Assembly: GCF_041929235.1 (NCBI RefSeq)
Contig: NZ_JBHFNP010000041.1
Coordinates: 1 to 64,000 of the forward strand
Origin: Microseira sp041929235
GTDB taxonomy: Bacteria; Cyanobacteriota; Cyanobacteriia; Cyanobacteriales; Aerosakkonemataceae
Direction: 5' to 3'
DNA: 64,000 nt
Each line of letters begins with the position of its first letter. The stretch's first letter is position 1. The position numbers and the translations under genes were made by a program. Of this stretch, positions 52,031 through 60,673 are shown piece by piece. The notes beneath the pieces were generated by a model. The model was not told the origin of the DNA and searched no databases. It saw nothing but the letters and a program-made list of their open reading frames with translations.

Positions 52031-53200
52031 ATGCTTGCAAGCGCGCTAAAAATCTTGTTGATTGAAGACAGTCTGGCAGAAGCTAGATTGTTGGAAGAGT
52101 TTTTGCAGCAAGCGAAGTCCAAGGAATTTAGTCTGGTGCATGTGAAGCGATTGCGAGAAGCAATTGAACAACTAAATCAAGATTGTTTTGATGCGATTTT
52201 GTTGGATTTAACGCTACCAGACAGCCAAGGATTAGCCTCCCTGCCGCCGCTGATAAGTCTTGCCCCTAGCATACCGATTGTAGTGCTAACGAATACCAAC
52301 GATGACGAACTGGCGATAGAAGCGGTGCGTCAAGGGGCGCAAGATTATCTAGTCAAGCGCCAGGTAAATTCGCAATTGTTGGTGCGATCGCTCTATTATG
52401 CGATCGAACGCAAGCAAATGTCAGAATCGTTACGGGAATTAAATAAAACCTTAGAAACTCGCGTTGAGGAACGAACCGCTGAGTTGATGAAAGCCAAAGA
52501 AATCAATCAACTCAAATCTGAATTCGTCTCGATGCTGTCTCACGATTTCCGCAATCCTTTAAATGCTATTCTGCTTTCGGCTGGATTTCTGCAACACCAC
52601 GAACAAAAATTAACGCGGGAGAAAAAACACGCTCATTACCAATTAATCCGCTCAGCCATCAAAAACATGGCACAGTTATTGGATGAAGCTTTAGTACTCG
52701 GTAAAGCCGATGCCGGTAAATTTGAGTTTCGCCCCACTCCCTTAGCTTTAAAACTATTTTGCCACGATTTGATTGAAGAGCTAAAACTCAATATAGGCGA
52801 GAAACATCAGCTTGTTTTTACAACGGGTGGGGTATTCGTCGAGGCGCTATGGGATGAAAATCTTCTGCGACACATTTTGACCAATCTACTAGCCAACGCG
52901 ATTAAATATTCACCGGAAGGTGGTATAATTAGATTTGAACTAATCGGTCAGGAAAAAACAGTTATTTTCCGGATTCAAGACCAAGGAATTGGCATTCCAG
53001 AAGAAGACCAAGAACGACTGTTTGAACCTTTCCACCGCGCCAGTAATGTCGATACAATTCCCGGTACTGGTTTAGGATTAGCCATTGTCAAAAGGTGTGT
53101 GGAGGCGCATGGAGGCGAGATTTCCGTGCAAAGTGAAGAGGGAGTTGGCACGACTTTTACAGTGACGCTGCCGGTGATGGTGCAAAGCTATTGCAATTAG
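52031..53200 (+). CDS. Receiver-histidine kinase hybrid
   Basis: From ATG 52031 the product has 389 residues; a TTG at 51986 is possible. An N-terminal receiver (Asp59 in AILLDLTLPDSQG, Lys109 region) is followed by a coiled-coil linker (SLRELNKTLETRVEERTAEL), HisKA with His171 (SMLSHDFRNPLNAI) and HATPase (NLLANAIKYSPEGG, DQGIGIPEEDQERLF, GTGLGLAIVKRCVEAHGG). There is no membrane segment. This receiver-first kinase type commonly follows phytochrome/Rcp1 pairs and could take phosphate from them and pass the signal on. Confidence 0.92.
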   Translation: MLASALKILLIEDSLAEARLLEEFLQQAKSKEFSLVHVKRLREAIEQLNQDCFDAILLDLTLPDSQGLASLPPLISLAPSIPIVVLTNTNDDELAIEAVRQGAQDYLVKRQVNSQLLVRSLYYAIERKQMSESLRELNKTLETRVEERTAELMKAKEINQLKSEFVSMLSHDFRNPLNAILLSAGFLQHHEQKLTREKKHAHYQLIRSAIKNMAQLLDEALVLGKADAGKFEFRPTPLALKLFCHDLIEELKLNIGEKHQLVFTTGGVFVEALWDENLLRHILTNLLANAIKYSPEGGIIRFELIGQEKTVIFRIQDQGIGIPEEDQERLFEPFHRASNVDTIPGTGLGLAIVKRCVEAHGGEISVQSEEGVGTTFTVTLPVMVQSYCN

Positions 53201-53360
53201 GGGTAAGAACTTAGGCAACTGGCACAAGACTTACGCAACTGTCAAAGTGGAACTATAGGTAATGGAAATTGTGTGCCAGCGATGCTGCTTGCGGTACTTT
53301 CAAATTAATGAATCCTGGCAACAGGATTGAAACAACTGATTGCAAGAATGGAGTAATATT

Positions 53361-53570
53361 ATGGCTGATGATATGGGAATCAGCTCGTTTCATCCAAAGC
53401 GAGTTGAGGTCGAGAAAGATGGGTTTCATCTAGAGTTTGCAACAGCAGAGGAAGCCAAAGAATGTTTTGGTCAAGGTGCTATTAGGGGACACGTTGTAGA
53501 AATGCTCAATTATTTTACCGTTGTTATTAAGTTTAGAAAGGTGTCATCTGACACCTCGCCACAAGATTAA
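53361..53570 (+). CDS. Small protein of unknown function
   Basis: The ATG at 53361 has GGAG 9-12 bases upstream and yields 69 residues: MADDMGISSFHPKRVEVEKD, then GFHLEFATAEEAKECFGQGA and MLNYFTVVIKFRKVSSD. Two or three strands and one helix are suggested, a small ferredoxin-like or alpha/beta fold. No signal or membrane segment. I do not recognise the family. A CAAGACTTACGCAACTG repeat half lies upstream. Confidence 0.5.
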   Translation: MADDMGISSFHPKRVEVEKDGFHLEFATAEEAKECFGQGAIRGHVVEMLNYFTVVIKFRKVSSDTSPQD

Positions 53571-53591
53571 ATTGCTACTTCCTGGTAATAA

Positions 53592-54044
53592 TTATAAACT
53601 TTGGGGAGCGAGCGCTATAATTTTCTCAGCTACTATTTCTGCCACTGGCATCACCGATAATCGATTCCCTCGCTTGACTAATAATAACTCTTGGTCGCTA
53701 AACTCTTGTTTGAGTGTTTCTAAAGATAAAATTGTCGGGAAAGCTTCAACAAATTCCACTGCAACTGTCTGCCACCTTGGGGATGCTTGAGTAGATTTGG
53801 CATCATAGTATTTACTGTTAAAATCGAACTGAGTCGGGTCTATAATATTACTTTTGACAATCCGCATTAATCCGGCAATGCCTGGGGGTGTCGCGTTCAA
53901 AAAGGCTAAATCTCCTACTTTCATTTCCCGCAGGAAGTTGCGCGCTTGGTAATTGCGGACTCCTTCCCAAATCGTTTGATGTTCTCGCTCTAAGTCAGCA
54001 ATGCTGTATACAGTAGGTTCTGATTTCATTAACCAATAATTCAC
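53592..54044 (-). CDS. EVE domain protein
   Basis: The 150-residue protein starts MNYWLMKSEPTVYSIADLER and has WEGVRNYQARNFLREMKVGD, LAFLNATPPGIAGLMRIVKS and the closing LVKRGNRLSVMPV. This is the EVE domain (PUA-like fold) of thymocyte nuclear protein 1 type. EVE domains bind modified DNA or RNA bases in an aromatic cage and in bacteria are sometimes linked to defence. This stand-alone form is widely conserved; its target here is unknown. Confidence 0.92.
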   Translation of the reverse strand: MNYWLMKSEPTVYSIADLEREHQTIWEGVRNYQARNFLREMKVGDLAFLNATPPGIAGLMRIVKSNIIDPTQFDFNSKYYDAKSTQASPRWQTVAVEFVEAFPTILSLETLKQEFSDQELLLVKRGNRLSVMPVAEIVAEKIIALAPQSL

Positions 54045-54486
54045 GATAGCTTCCTCACTTAACGACTCTTTTTTGTAATACTTAAATCTGAAAAACCGTT
54101 GATTTGTCAGCTAGAGATATAGGAAGAAACAAAGGTGATTTTCTCTTCGTGCGTAAGTCCTGGAATACTTAGATATTGCACCTGCCTGACGACCCGCCCA
54201 CCAATCAATGATCCTGTTGGCAAAGTCGAAAAACCTAACCCCCCAACCCCCTTCCCTAGGAGGGAAGGGGGGGCCGGAAAGCCCCTCCCCGCTTAGGGGA
54301 GGGGTTGGGGAGGGGTCAGATCCCGGAGTGACTTTACCAACAGCATCATCAATTTGCGGGCTAATAGCTCAAGTCCATTAAAATGGACTTAATGCTGTCG
54401 CCAGTTCTGTAAAAAAGGGATTTAAATCGCACCAAGTAAAGTACCATCTGATCCAATGACAACTGACAACTAAGAACTAACTACTT
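54045..54486. other. Gap with several repeat types
   Basis: It contains a GAAACAAAGGTGAT motif, a TGCGTAAGTCCTGG half end (near 54152), and C/G-run inverted repeats (CCCCCAACCCCCTTCCCTAG facing GGGAGGGGTTGGGGAGGGG, about 54240-54318). No gene is seen. Confidence 0.6.
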
Positions 54487-54927
54487 ATGCAGATTATAAA
54501 TGAAATTGTTGAAGTAGAAACCGATGCCGGAATCAACATTTATAATATTACGCCCAATCTGACAAAAATTATAGAGGCTAGTGGAATCAAAACGGGGCAG
54601 GTTTTAGTGTTTTCTCGTCACACGACAACGGCTTTGGCGATTAATGAATATGAGGAAAGGTTGCTGGAAGATATTAAAGTATATCTGAGAAAGTTAGCGC
54701 CGGAATCGGATAAGTACTTGCATAACGACCTGCATTTAAGAACAAATATCCCGCCGGATGAACCGATGAATGCTCACTCGCACTTGATGGCGATGACTTT
54801 GAGTACGAGTGAAGTAATTCCGGTTGTAGATGGTAAATTGGGTTTGGGTACTTACCAATCTGTGTTATTTTTTGATTTGGATGGACCGAGAAAAAGAACT
54901 GTGTTTGTGCAGATTAGTGGGGTGTAA
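54487..54927 (+). CDS. YjbQ / UPF0047 family protein
   Basis: The 146-residue protein has the family pattern: GQVLVFSRHTTTALAINEYE, YLHNDLHLRTNIPPDEPMNA, HSHLMAMTLSTSEVIPVVDG and GLGTYQSVLFFDLDGPRKRT. The conserved histidines (His in SRHTT, NDLH, HSHL) and the C-terminal GxWQ-like strand fit the YjbQ trimer, which has weak thiamine-phosphate synthase activity in vitro. The true role is not settled. Confidence 0.92.
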   Translation: MQIINEIVEVETDAGINIYNITPNLTKIIEASGIKTGQVLVFSRHTTTALAINEYEERLLEDIKVYLRKLAPESDKYLHNDLHLRTNIPPDEPMNAHSHLMAMTLSTSEVIPVVDGKLGLGTYQSVLFFDLDGPRKRTVFVQISGV

Positions 54928-55075
54928 GAGATCCCCCTAAATCCCCCTTAAAAAGGGGGACTTGTCCCCGCTAACCCCCTTTTTAAGGGGGAATTGAAAT
55001 TTAACGATCTCAATCTCCCTTTTTAAGACCGACGTACCGCATCCATTTTCCCATATAATGAAAATTCAGGGAGTA
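54928..55075. repeat. C/G-run inverted repeat
   Basis: GATCCCCCTAAATCCCCCTT, AAAAAGGGGGACTTG and CCCCCTTTTTAAGGGGGA alternate, giving several possible hairpins right after the YjbQ stop. It resembles the repeat inside glutamate synthase and can also serve as terminator. Confidence 0.7.
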
Positions 55076-55393
55076 TCATGGGCAAAACTCAGATCCAGAG
55101 TTAAACAAAACGCTTTGATAATGCTCCACAGTTGGAAATGGATCGTAGAAGTGGTGGAGTAGGGAGCGCCACTCTTGATATTTTGGCGATTGTCGAAATC
55201 CAACCGTATGGTCTTCTAATTGCTGCCAACGTACAAGCAGAATATAACGATTTGTAGTTTCTAGAGATCGTTGAAGCTCATGGGAGATATAGCCTGACAT
55301 AGAAACAATAATCGTTGAGGCTGTTTTGAATGCAGCTTCAAATTCTTCAGTCAAATTAGGTTTAACCTCAAGAATCGCAACTTCCAATATCAT
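55076..55393 (-). CDS. Antibiotic biosynthesis monooxygenase (ABM) domain protein
   Basis: ATG 55393 gives 105 residues (MILEVAILEVKPNLTEEFEA); a TTG ten codons upstream is an alternative. The pattern of a first strand, VSMSGYISHELQRSLETTNR, YILLVRWQQLEDHTVGFRQS and WRSLLHHFYDPFPTVEHYQS fits the dimeric ferredoxin-like ABM fold. Members include monooxygenases and haem-degrading enzymes, but many have no known reaction. The conserved histidines may be functional. Confidence 0.85.
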   Translation of the reverse strand: MILEVAILEVKPNLTEEFEAAFKTASTIIVSMSGYISHELQRSLETTNRYILLVRWQQLEDHTVGFRQSPKYQEWRSLLHHFYDPFPTVEHYQSVLFNSGSEFCP

Positions 55394-55499
55394 GGGTTGA
55401 AATGCTAGATCAACATTGCTCAACTTACCACCAAACTCTAAATGCTGTCCCTAAAGATAATGTGAAGTAGTCCAACTATGTTCCTAATTTTAAAATTCG

Positions 55500-55982
55500 T
55501 CAAAGTGACTCCAATTCCACCAGCATTTCTATCGTGCTAACCCGAAAACCGCAGGAGGAAAACAACCGCTGCGCTGATTCGTTAACCGCCTCTGTATCGA
55601 GCCGAATTTGTTTGACTCCCCTGAGCTTAAATTGCTCAATGGTTTCCATGACCATTTGTCGCGCGATTCCACTGCGGCGATATTCTTCTTCCACCCAAAG
55701 GTCGTGAATAAAAGCATATTCTTTTAAACGATAGATGGGTATTTCTTTCTCTACCGTTGCTACTATAAATCCAACTAATTTGCCCGGTTGTTCGGGTGCA
55801 GAGGCGACTAGGAAAACGCTGGTTTCGTTGGTCGTCAATCTTTTCAACCATCCCTCGTAACGCTGTTCTGGATTGGGTAAAAATCCATATTTCGCCTCAT
55901 TCCAAGTTTCATGCAACGCACAAATCTTGGCAACCATCGGCAAAATGGCGGGAACATCAGCGGGTGTAGCAGGACGAATCAT
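55500..55982 (-). CDS. GNAT family N-acetyltransferase
   Basis: The 160-residue single-domain protein starts MIRPATPADVPAILPMVAKI, has VGFIVATVEKEI, then LWVEEEYRRSGIARQMVMET with the R-x-x-G-I/V-A acetyl-CoA loop, and ends AQRLFSSCGFRVSTIEMLVE. All are standard GNAT features. Substrate unknown. Upstream is a run of GCGGGTAGG-type repeats and a broken ROK kinase gene. Confidence 0.88.
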   Translation of the reverse strand: MIRPATPADVPAILPMVAKICALHETWNEAKYGFLPNPEQRYEGWLKRLTTNETSVFLVASAPEQPGKLVGFIVATVEKEIPIYRLKEYAFIHDLWVEEEYRRSGIARQMVMETIEQFKLRGVKQIRLDTEAVNESAQRLFSSCGFRVSTIEMLVELESL

Positions 55983-56095
55983 AGCAGGTGAGCGGGTAAG
56001 CAGGCGGGTAGGTGAGAATTTTTGGGGCGGGTTTTACCAATAACTTTCAAACTCTAACAGACAACTTGGCTAAACCCGCCTCTCTCAAGACGCAA

Positions 56096-56401
56096 TCAAC
56101 CAGACAGGATATCAGATGCTAGTGCCACCGCACCGCTATTTTCCCATCCTTCAACTTGGTGGGATAAACGTACCGTGCCGGTGGTAGCATCGACTGGGCC
56201 ACCGAAACTGACGCCGATAGCAGCGGGTGTTTCGTTTTGTAAAAGGTCGCTGGCGAGCGATCGCATTATCTCCATATCCGTCCTAAAATTCGGATTAGGC
56301 GGCGAGAGGGCGCGTTTGTGAGCAATCCACTGTTTTTCACCTAAATTTAGCAAAGCGGCGGCGTGCTTGCTCCCGCCAAACTCTAAAGCTAAGATTTTCA
56401 C
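56096..56401 (-). pseudogene. ROK-family kinase N-terminal fragment
   Basis: The 101-residue frame has LALEFGGSKHAAALLNLGEK (phosphate-1 loop) and GVSFGGPVDATTGTVRLSHQ then VEGW, the ROK sugar-kinase/repressor signature. ROK proteins have about 300 residues. This one stops after VALASDILSG, before the HxC...C zinc motif and the sugar-binding site. Downstream is repeat sequence, so it is truncated. A short functional domain seems unlikely. Confidence 0.7.
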
Positions 56402-56602
56402 CTCTCCCCCCTACCCCCCCTCTCCCCCTCTGCTGAGAGGGGGGAAAATAACTGGCGTAAGTTCTGTTTTTAATCTGCCTGCAACCTTCCAGGACAATCG
56501 CTTAACGTCTAGTTTTTTCCACAATTTTTTTATTATCTGGCTCTAAAATTTTTCCAAAAAGCCTTTATAATTGATCTGCTTTTACAAGAAAAGGTAATAA
56601 AT

Positions 56603-57388
56603 ATGCAAGCAAATTTTCCTTTTTTTGACTTAACTCCCGAAGTTGACAATTTTACCATTACTTCAGGGCTACTAAGCACGCTGCCGGGTGGGTTACGGGG
56701 TTTGGCAGGAAACGATACAATAACGGGTTCATCGGACGGAGATTTGGTATTGGGCGGTGCTGGCAACGACAGTCTTTTAGGTGCTGCGGGTAACGATAGC
56801 CTATTTGGTGGTGAAGGGAACGATAACATTTTTGGACAAGCTAACAATGACATCCTCAACGGTATGCAAGCAGATGATTTTATCAATGGCGGAGATGGAG
56901 ATGACTTGCTCCGGGGTGGCAAAGGTGATGACTATTTAATTGGTGGAAATGGTAACGATACTTTAATTGGCGATAGGGGTGTCAATATAAATTTTGGCGG
57001 CGCAGGTAGTGATGTGTTTGTATTCAGACAGGATCTGCTTTTGGGCAATACAAGCGATTCAATTAACTTAACTGTCCCACAGCTGATTCTCGACTTCGAT
57101 CCATCGAGTGACTTTATTGGACTTAGCGGAGGACTGTCAGCGAACCAACTTACATTTAGTACACAGACAGTACCTTCCACTCAAGTTTATAACCTTTTTG
57201 TCGGTTCGGGTCGGGGAACAAGGTTCATCAACGAGGGTCTAATTACACCTACATCTTTCGATCGTGATGGGAATGGTTCGACAGACGTTACCTTGATTAG
57301 CGTCGGTGCAAATGGACCTTATGTGGCTAGCATTATTGATGCAACGCAAGAGCAAATTGCCAGTCGTTTTATTACAGTGAATATCTAG
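56603..57388 (+). CDS. RTX calcium-binding repeat protein
   Basis: The 261-residue protein has no N-terminal signal peptide. Residues about 33-130 carry around nine RTX nonapeptides (GGAGNDSLL, AAGNDSLFG, GGDGDDLLRG, GGNGNDTLIG). These bind calcium and fold into a beta-roll after type I secretion. The C-terminal half (GSDVFVFRQDLLL, LILDFDPSSDFIGLS, TDVTLISVGANGPYVASI) is the conserved domain after such repeats in cyanobacterial extracellular proteins. No secretion genes are adjacent. A surface or adhesion role is inferred. Confidence 0.88.
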   Translation: MQANFPFFDLTPEVDNFTITSGLLSTLPGGLRGLAGNDTITGSSDGDLVLGGAGNDSLLGAAGNDSLFGGEGNDNIFGQANNDILNGMQADDFINGGDGDDLLRGGKGDDYLIGGNGNDTLIGDRGVNINFGGAGSDVFVFRQDLLLGNTSDSINLTVPQLILDFDPSSDFIGLSGGLSANQLTFSTQTVPSTQVYNLFVGSGRGTRFINEGLITPTSFDRDGNGSTDVTLISVGANGPYVASIIDATQEQIASRFITVNI

Positions 57389-57435
57389 GGAAAACCTCTC
57401 CCCCCAACCCCCCTCTCTGTTCTATAAGCGGCATG

Positions 57436-57468
57436 AGAAACCCGGTTTTTTGAAAAAACCGGGTTTCT
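57436..57468. repeat. 33-bp near-perfect palindrome
   Basis: AGAAACCCGGTTTTTT and AAAAACCGGGTTTCT surround a 2-base centre. The core GAAACCCGG/CCGGGTTTC also occurs in the gaps near 9185, 20130 and 36030. Confidence 0.9.
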
Positions 57469-57558
57469 GGCAAAATTGTGGTGGAAAGGGTGTTGATCAA
57501 AAAACCGCATCAAAAATTTTGCCTACCCACGATGCTGTTTTAGATTATACAATAAAGC

Positions 57559-57720
57559 GCTCCCGACGACCCGCTGGGCGGGGAAGTTTTAATGGTAGAT
57601 TTAGTTACTCTCGATCCAAATCGAGCCAGAGAGGCAGAAACTGTCTCAACAGCAACGAAGTCAGAAAGACAGGATGGTGAATTAGTAGAAGCAACCGGCT
57701 GGATAATGAATGAAAAAGGC
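57559..57720 (+). pseudogene. Filamentous-haemagglutinin-like exoprotein C-terminal remnant
   Basis: The frame reads SAPDDPLGGEVLMVDLVTLD, then GELVEATGWIMNEKG. This resembles the end of cyanobacterial two-partner-secretion exoproteins (DDP...DLVTL...VEAQGW...G). A stop lies immediately upstream at 57556-57558 and nothing of the long passenger domain remains. A weak remnant call. Confidence 0.5.
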
Positions 57721-57835
57721 TGCCGTTGTTCTCGTTGCATCTACATCCCCAAACCTGGATTTGATGCAATCAAGAAAATCGCCTTTTTGTCAATAGAAAT
57801 TTTCCCTAAGGGGATGCAGTTTCCCGGTGATTCTA

Positions 57836-59818
57836 ATGAAAGTTCTATCCAACTTACTCGACCCGATCGAATCTTACCTACAAAGATCTGTAGCCCCGAT
57901 AGCCAATAAAATAGATAGGGATTCAGACACTTTATTTCAAGCGCTCCAAGGTCTAGGTGAATTGGGTGTCCTGACACTGAGAATTCCGACCGAGTGGGGT
58001 GGTGCCGGAGCGAATGAAGAAACCTTTCAATCTTTCCAAGAATTAGTTGCCCGATATTCGGGTGCTTTAGCTTTCTTGCAAACGCAACACCAAAGTGCTG
58101 CCGGTACGATCTTTGAAGGTCGAAACTCCTCGCTGATGCAAGCATATCTTCCCCGCATGAGTAACGGTGAGGTTTTGCTAGGCATTGGTTTTTCTCAACT
58201 GCGACGGGAAGGCGACCCAGTTATTTTAGCCGTTCCCGTAGATGGCGGTTATTTGCTCAACGGATTTGTGCCTTGGGTGACGGGATGGGGTTTATTTCAA
58301 GAGTTTATTGTTGCCGCTAGTTTACCCGATGGGCGGGCTGTTTTTGGTATCGTACCGCTGGTGGAAACTTATCAAGAAACAGGCGGTAATATTGCCTTTA
58401 GTCAGCCGATGGAACTGGCGGCGATGACATCAACGAATACGGTAACTGCTACGCTGAAAAATTGGTTTTTAACTGACGATCGCATCGTTTCTATCAAACC
58501 TCCGGGTTGGATACATGAAAATGATAAAAAAAACGTCTTGCGCTCGACTTTTTTAGCAATGGGATGCGCGAGATCCGGACTTGATATTCTAGAAAACACT
58601 TTACAAGATAAATCCCTGCCGTTTATTCGTAAAGCTTTTGACTCTCTCACCCAGGAACTTTCTCGCTGTCGAACTGCTATTAAAGCAGCCGAAAAAAATC
58701 CCAGCTTTACTTTAGATGAAAAACTCCAACTTCGCGCCCAAGCAATTGATTTAGCGGCTCGTTGCGCCCATGCAGCAGTGACCGTTTCTAGCGGTGCAGC
58801 TAATTATATTAACCACCCGGCACAACGAGTTTATCGAGAAGCTTTGGTTTTTACTGTCACGGGTCAAACAACCGCAGTAATGGAGGCGACATTAAAACAA
58901 TTAACTCAGAAGAATCCAGAGGCAGAGCCTCCCTACTATCGCTCCCAGGCTCAGCCTGGGAGCGAGTTGACTCGTACCCAAGCTCAACCTGAGAGCGAGT
59001 TGAGCGAGTTGACTCGTACCCAGGCTCAGCCTGAGAGCGAGTTGACTCGTACCCAGGCTCAGCCTGGGTACGAGATTAGGGAGGCTCTGCCTCCGCCTGG
59101 TGAAAAAAGCATTACTTACTCAAAAGTTATCGATTTAAGTCATATCATTGACCCCGATATTCCTCAATGGCCTGGTGACCCAAAAGTCGAATTTGAAACT
59201 ATCGCAGAAATAGAAAAAGATGGCTATTATCTGCGGCGGTTTTCCCTTGGAGAACATAGTGCAACTCATATGAATGCACCCAATAGTTTTCACGCTTGGG
59301 GTATTGGAATTGATGCCTATTCTGCTGAGTCGTTAATTGTTCCGGCGGTAGTCATCGATATCCGCGCAAAAACTATGGTTGATTCCGATTATGAGTTAGC
59401 GATCGCTGATATCCTATCCTGGGAACAACAACACGGTCAAATTCCGGCGGGGAGCGTGGTGCTATTATATACAGGCTGGCAAGAAAAGTGGTCTGACAGT
59501 CAAGCTTTTTTAAACCAAGATGCTGATGGAAACCTTCATTTTCCAGGGTTTAGCAGCGAGGCGACGCAATTTTTGCTGCGAGCGCGTCAAATAGCCGGTG
59601 TTGGAATCGATACACACGGCGTAGATGCGGGTTTGAATGCAACGTTTGCCACAAACCGCCAGGTACTAGAAAAACCCCGCATTGTATTGGAAAATTTGAC
59701 TAATTTAGATCAACTGCCACCAAAAGGCACTACTTTGGTAATTGGTGTCTTGCGTCTTAAAGGTGGTTCGGGTTCTGCCGCTGCTGTACTCGCCTTTGTT
59801 AGAAACAATCAGGACTGA
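57836..59818 (+). CDS. Acyl-CoA dehydrogenase-like protein fused to a cyclase-family domain
   Basis: Residues about 1-365 resemble acyl-CoA dehydrogenases (LGELGVLTLRIPTEWGGAGA; helical C-terminal part with YREALVFTVTGQTT). About 368-425 is a repeat linker (LTRTQAQPESELTRTQAQPG). From about 428 to 660 lies a cyclase/kynurenine formamidase-like domain: VIDLSHIIDPDIPQWPGDPK, LGEHSATHMNAPNSF (metal box, usual form HxxTHxDxPxHF, here with Asn and Ser), VVLLYTGWQEKW and GVGIDTHGVDAG. The linker DNA is a genomic repeat, so two genes may have been joined by repeat insertion. ATG 57836 is preferred over GTG 57827. Confidence 0.85.
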   Translation: MKVLSNLLDPIESYLQRSVAPIANKIDRDSDTLFQALQGLGELGVLTLRIPTEWGGAGANEETFQSFQELVARYSGALAFLQTQHQSAAGTIFEGRNSSLMQAYLPRMSNGEVLLGIGFSQLRREGDPVILAVPVDGGYLLNGFVPWVTGWGLFQEFIVAASLPDGRAVFGIVPLVETYQETGGNIAFSQPMELAAMTSTNTVTATLKNWFLTDDRIVSIKPPGWIHENDKKNVLRSTFLAMGCARSGLDILENTLQDKSLPFIRKAFDSLTQELSRCRTAIKAAEKNPSFTLDEKLQLRAQAIDLAARCAHAAVTVSSGAANYINHPAQRVYREALVFTVTGQTTAVMEATLKQLTQKNPEAEPPYYRSQAQPGSELTRTQAQPESELSELTRTQAQPESELTRTQAQPGYEIREALPPPGEKSITYSKVIDLSHIIDPDIPQWPGDPKVEFETIAEIEKDGYYLRRFSLGEHSATHMNAPNSFHAWGIGIDAYSAESLIVPAVVIDIRAKTMVDSDYELAIADILSWEQQHGQIPAGSVVLLYTGWQEKWSDSQAFLNQDADGNLHFPGFSSEATQFLLRARQIAGVGIDTHGVDAGLNATFATNRQVLEKPRIVLENLTNLDQLPPKGTTLVIGVLRLKGGSGSAAAVLAFVRNNQD

Positions 59819-59836
59819 AGTCCTTACTACGAACGA

Positions 59837-60595
59837 ATGCGCTCAATTATCCTCAGCTTTATCATTCTGCTGTTAGTAGTGAGGACTTTAGTCCTCAATC
59901 CTGCTTTTGCACTTGCTACGAGTCGGATCGGCGATACTAATGTTATTTATCAACAGCGAGTTAAGCATAGTACTGATGGCATTGGCAAGTTCTACATGAA
60001 TCGAGAAATTGCTAAAGTCATGGGACACCAGGTAGCGGGGTGGTTAGAAAGACCGACGCGAGGGTTTGAAGAACGCCCCAGACTTGTCGTCGAAGCGCTG
60101 AATTTACAGCCGACGGATATAGTAGCAGATATCGGTGCAGGAACGGGTTATTTTAGCTTTCGCATTGCGCCAAAAGTCCCCCAAGGAAAGGTACTCGCCG
60201 TCGATATTCAACCGGAAATGCTCGATATTCTGGACTCGTTAAAACAACAGAAAAATCTTACCAATGTTGAATCAATTTTAGGCAGCTTTACTTCTCCCAA
60301 TCTCCCACCGGATACGATTGACCTGGCATTCATGGTGGATGCTTACCACGAATTTGAATATCCGTTTGAGATGATGTCAGAGGTAGTCAAGGCGCTGAAA
60401 CCAGGCGGACGAGTTATTTTAGTCGAATATCGGGGTGAAAATCCTTTTATTCCGATTAAAGCGCTGCATAAAATGACTCAAAGGCAAGTAAAAAAAGAAA
60501 TGTCAGCAGTAGGTTTAGTTTGGAAAGAAACCCAAGAATTTTTACCTCAGCAGCATTTCATGGGATTTGAGAAAAAGCTAATGGGTAATGGCTAA
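59837..60595 (+). CDS. Class I SAM-dependent methyltransferase with N-terminal signal-like segment
   Basis: The 252-residue protein starts with a hydrophobic segment (MRSIILSFIILLLVVRTLVL) ending in AFALA, a signal peptide or membrane anchor. The catalytic domain has VADIGAGTGYFSFRIAPKVP (SAM motif I), VLAVDIQPEMLDILDSLK and LAFMVDAYHEFEYPFEMMSE, with PGGRVILVEYRGE. SAM enzymes facing the periplasm are unusual, so a membrane-anchored cytosolic form is possible. Its first codons overlap a GGACTTTAGTCC-type repeat and its last codons a heptad repeat. It follows the fusion gene by 18 bases. Confidence 0.85.
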   Translation: MRSIILSFIILLLVVRTLVLNPAFALATSRIGDTNVIYQQRVKHSTDGIGKFYMNREIAKVMGHQVAGWLERPTRGFEERPRLVVEALNLQPTDIVADIGAGTGYFSFRIAPKVPQGKVLAVDIQPEMLDILDSLKQQKNLTNVESILGSFTSPNLPPDTIDLAFMVDAYHEFEYPFEMMSEVVKALKPGGRVILVEYRGENPFIPIKALHKMTQRQVKKEMSAVGLVWKETQEFLPQQHFMGFEKKLMGNG

Positions 60596-60670
60596 TGGCT
60601 AATGGCTAATAGTCAAAAGACTCACCTTAGACAATTAGCAATTAGCAATTAGCAATTAGCCATTAGCTAT
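60585..60670. repeat. Facing heptad repeats between methyltransferase and cnfR-like gene
   Basis: TAATGGC units (60585-60612) face TTAGCAA units (60634-60662). The first overlaps the methyltransferase stop codon. The array may act as a convergent terminator. Confidence 0.8.
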
Positions 60671-60673
60671 TAA

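Noticed and set aside
57450..57680. 76-residue open frame rich in Arg/Ser
   Set aside because: It is an out-of-frame reading of the exoprotein remnant, without ribosome site.
57592..57909. 105-residue open frame before the dehydrogenase-cyclase gene
   Set aside because: Only its first part resembles an exoprotein tail; the rest overlaps the next gene in another frame. Kept as a short remnant instead.
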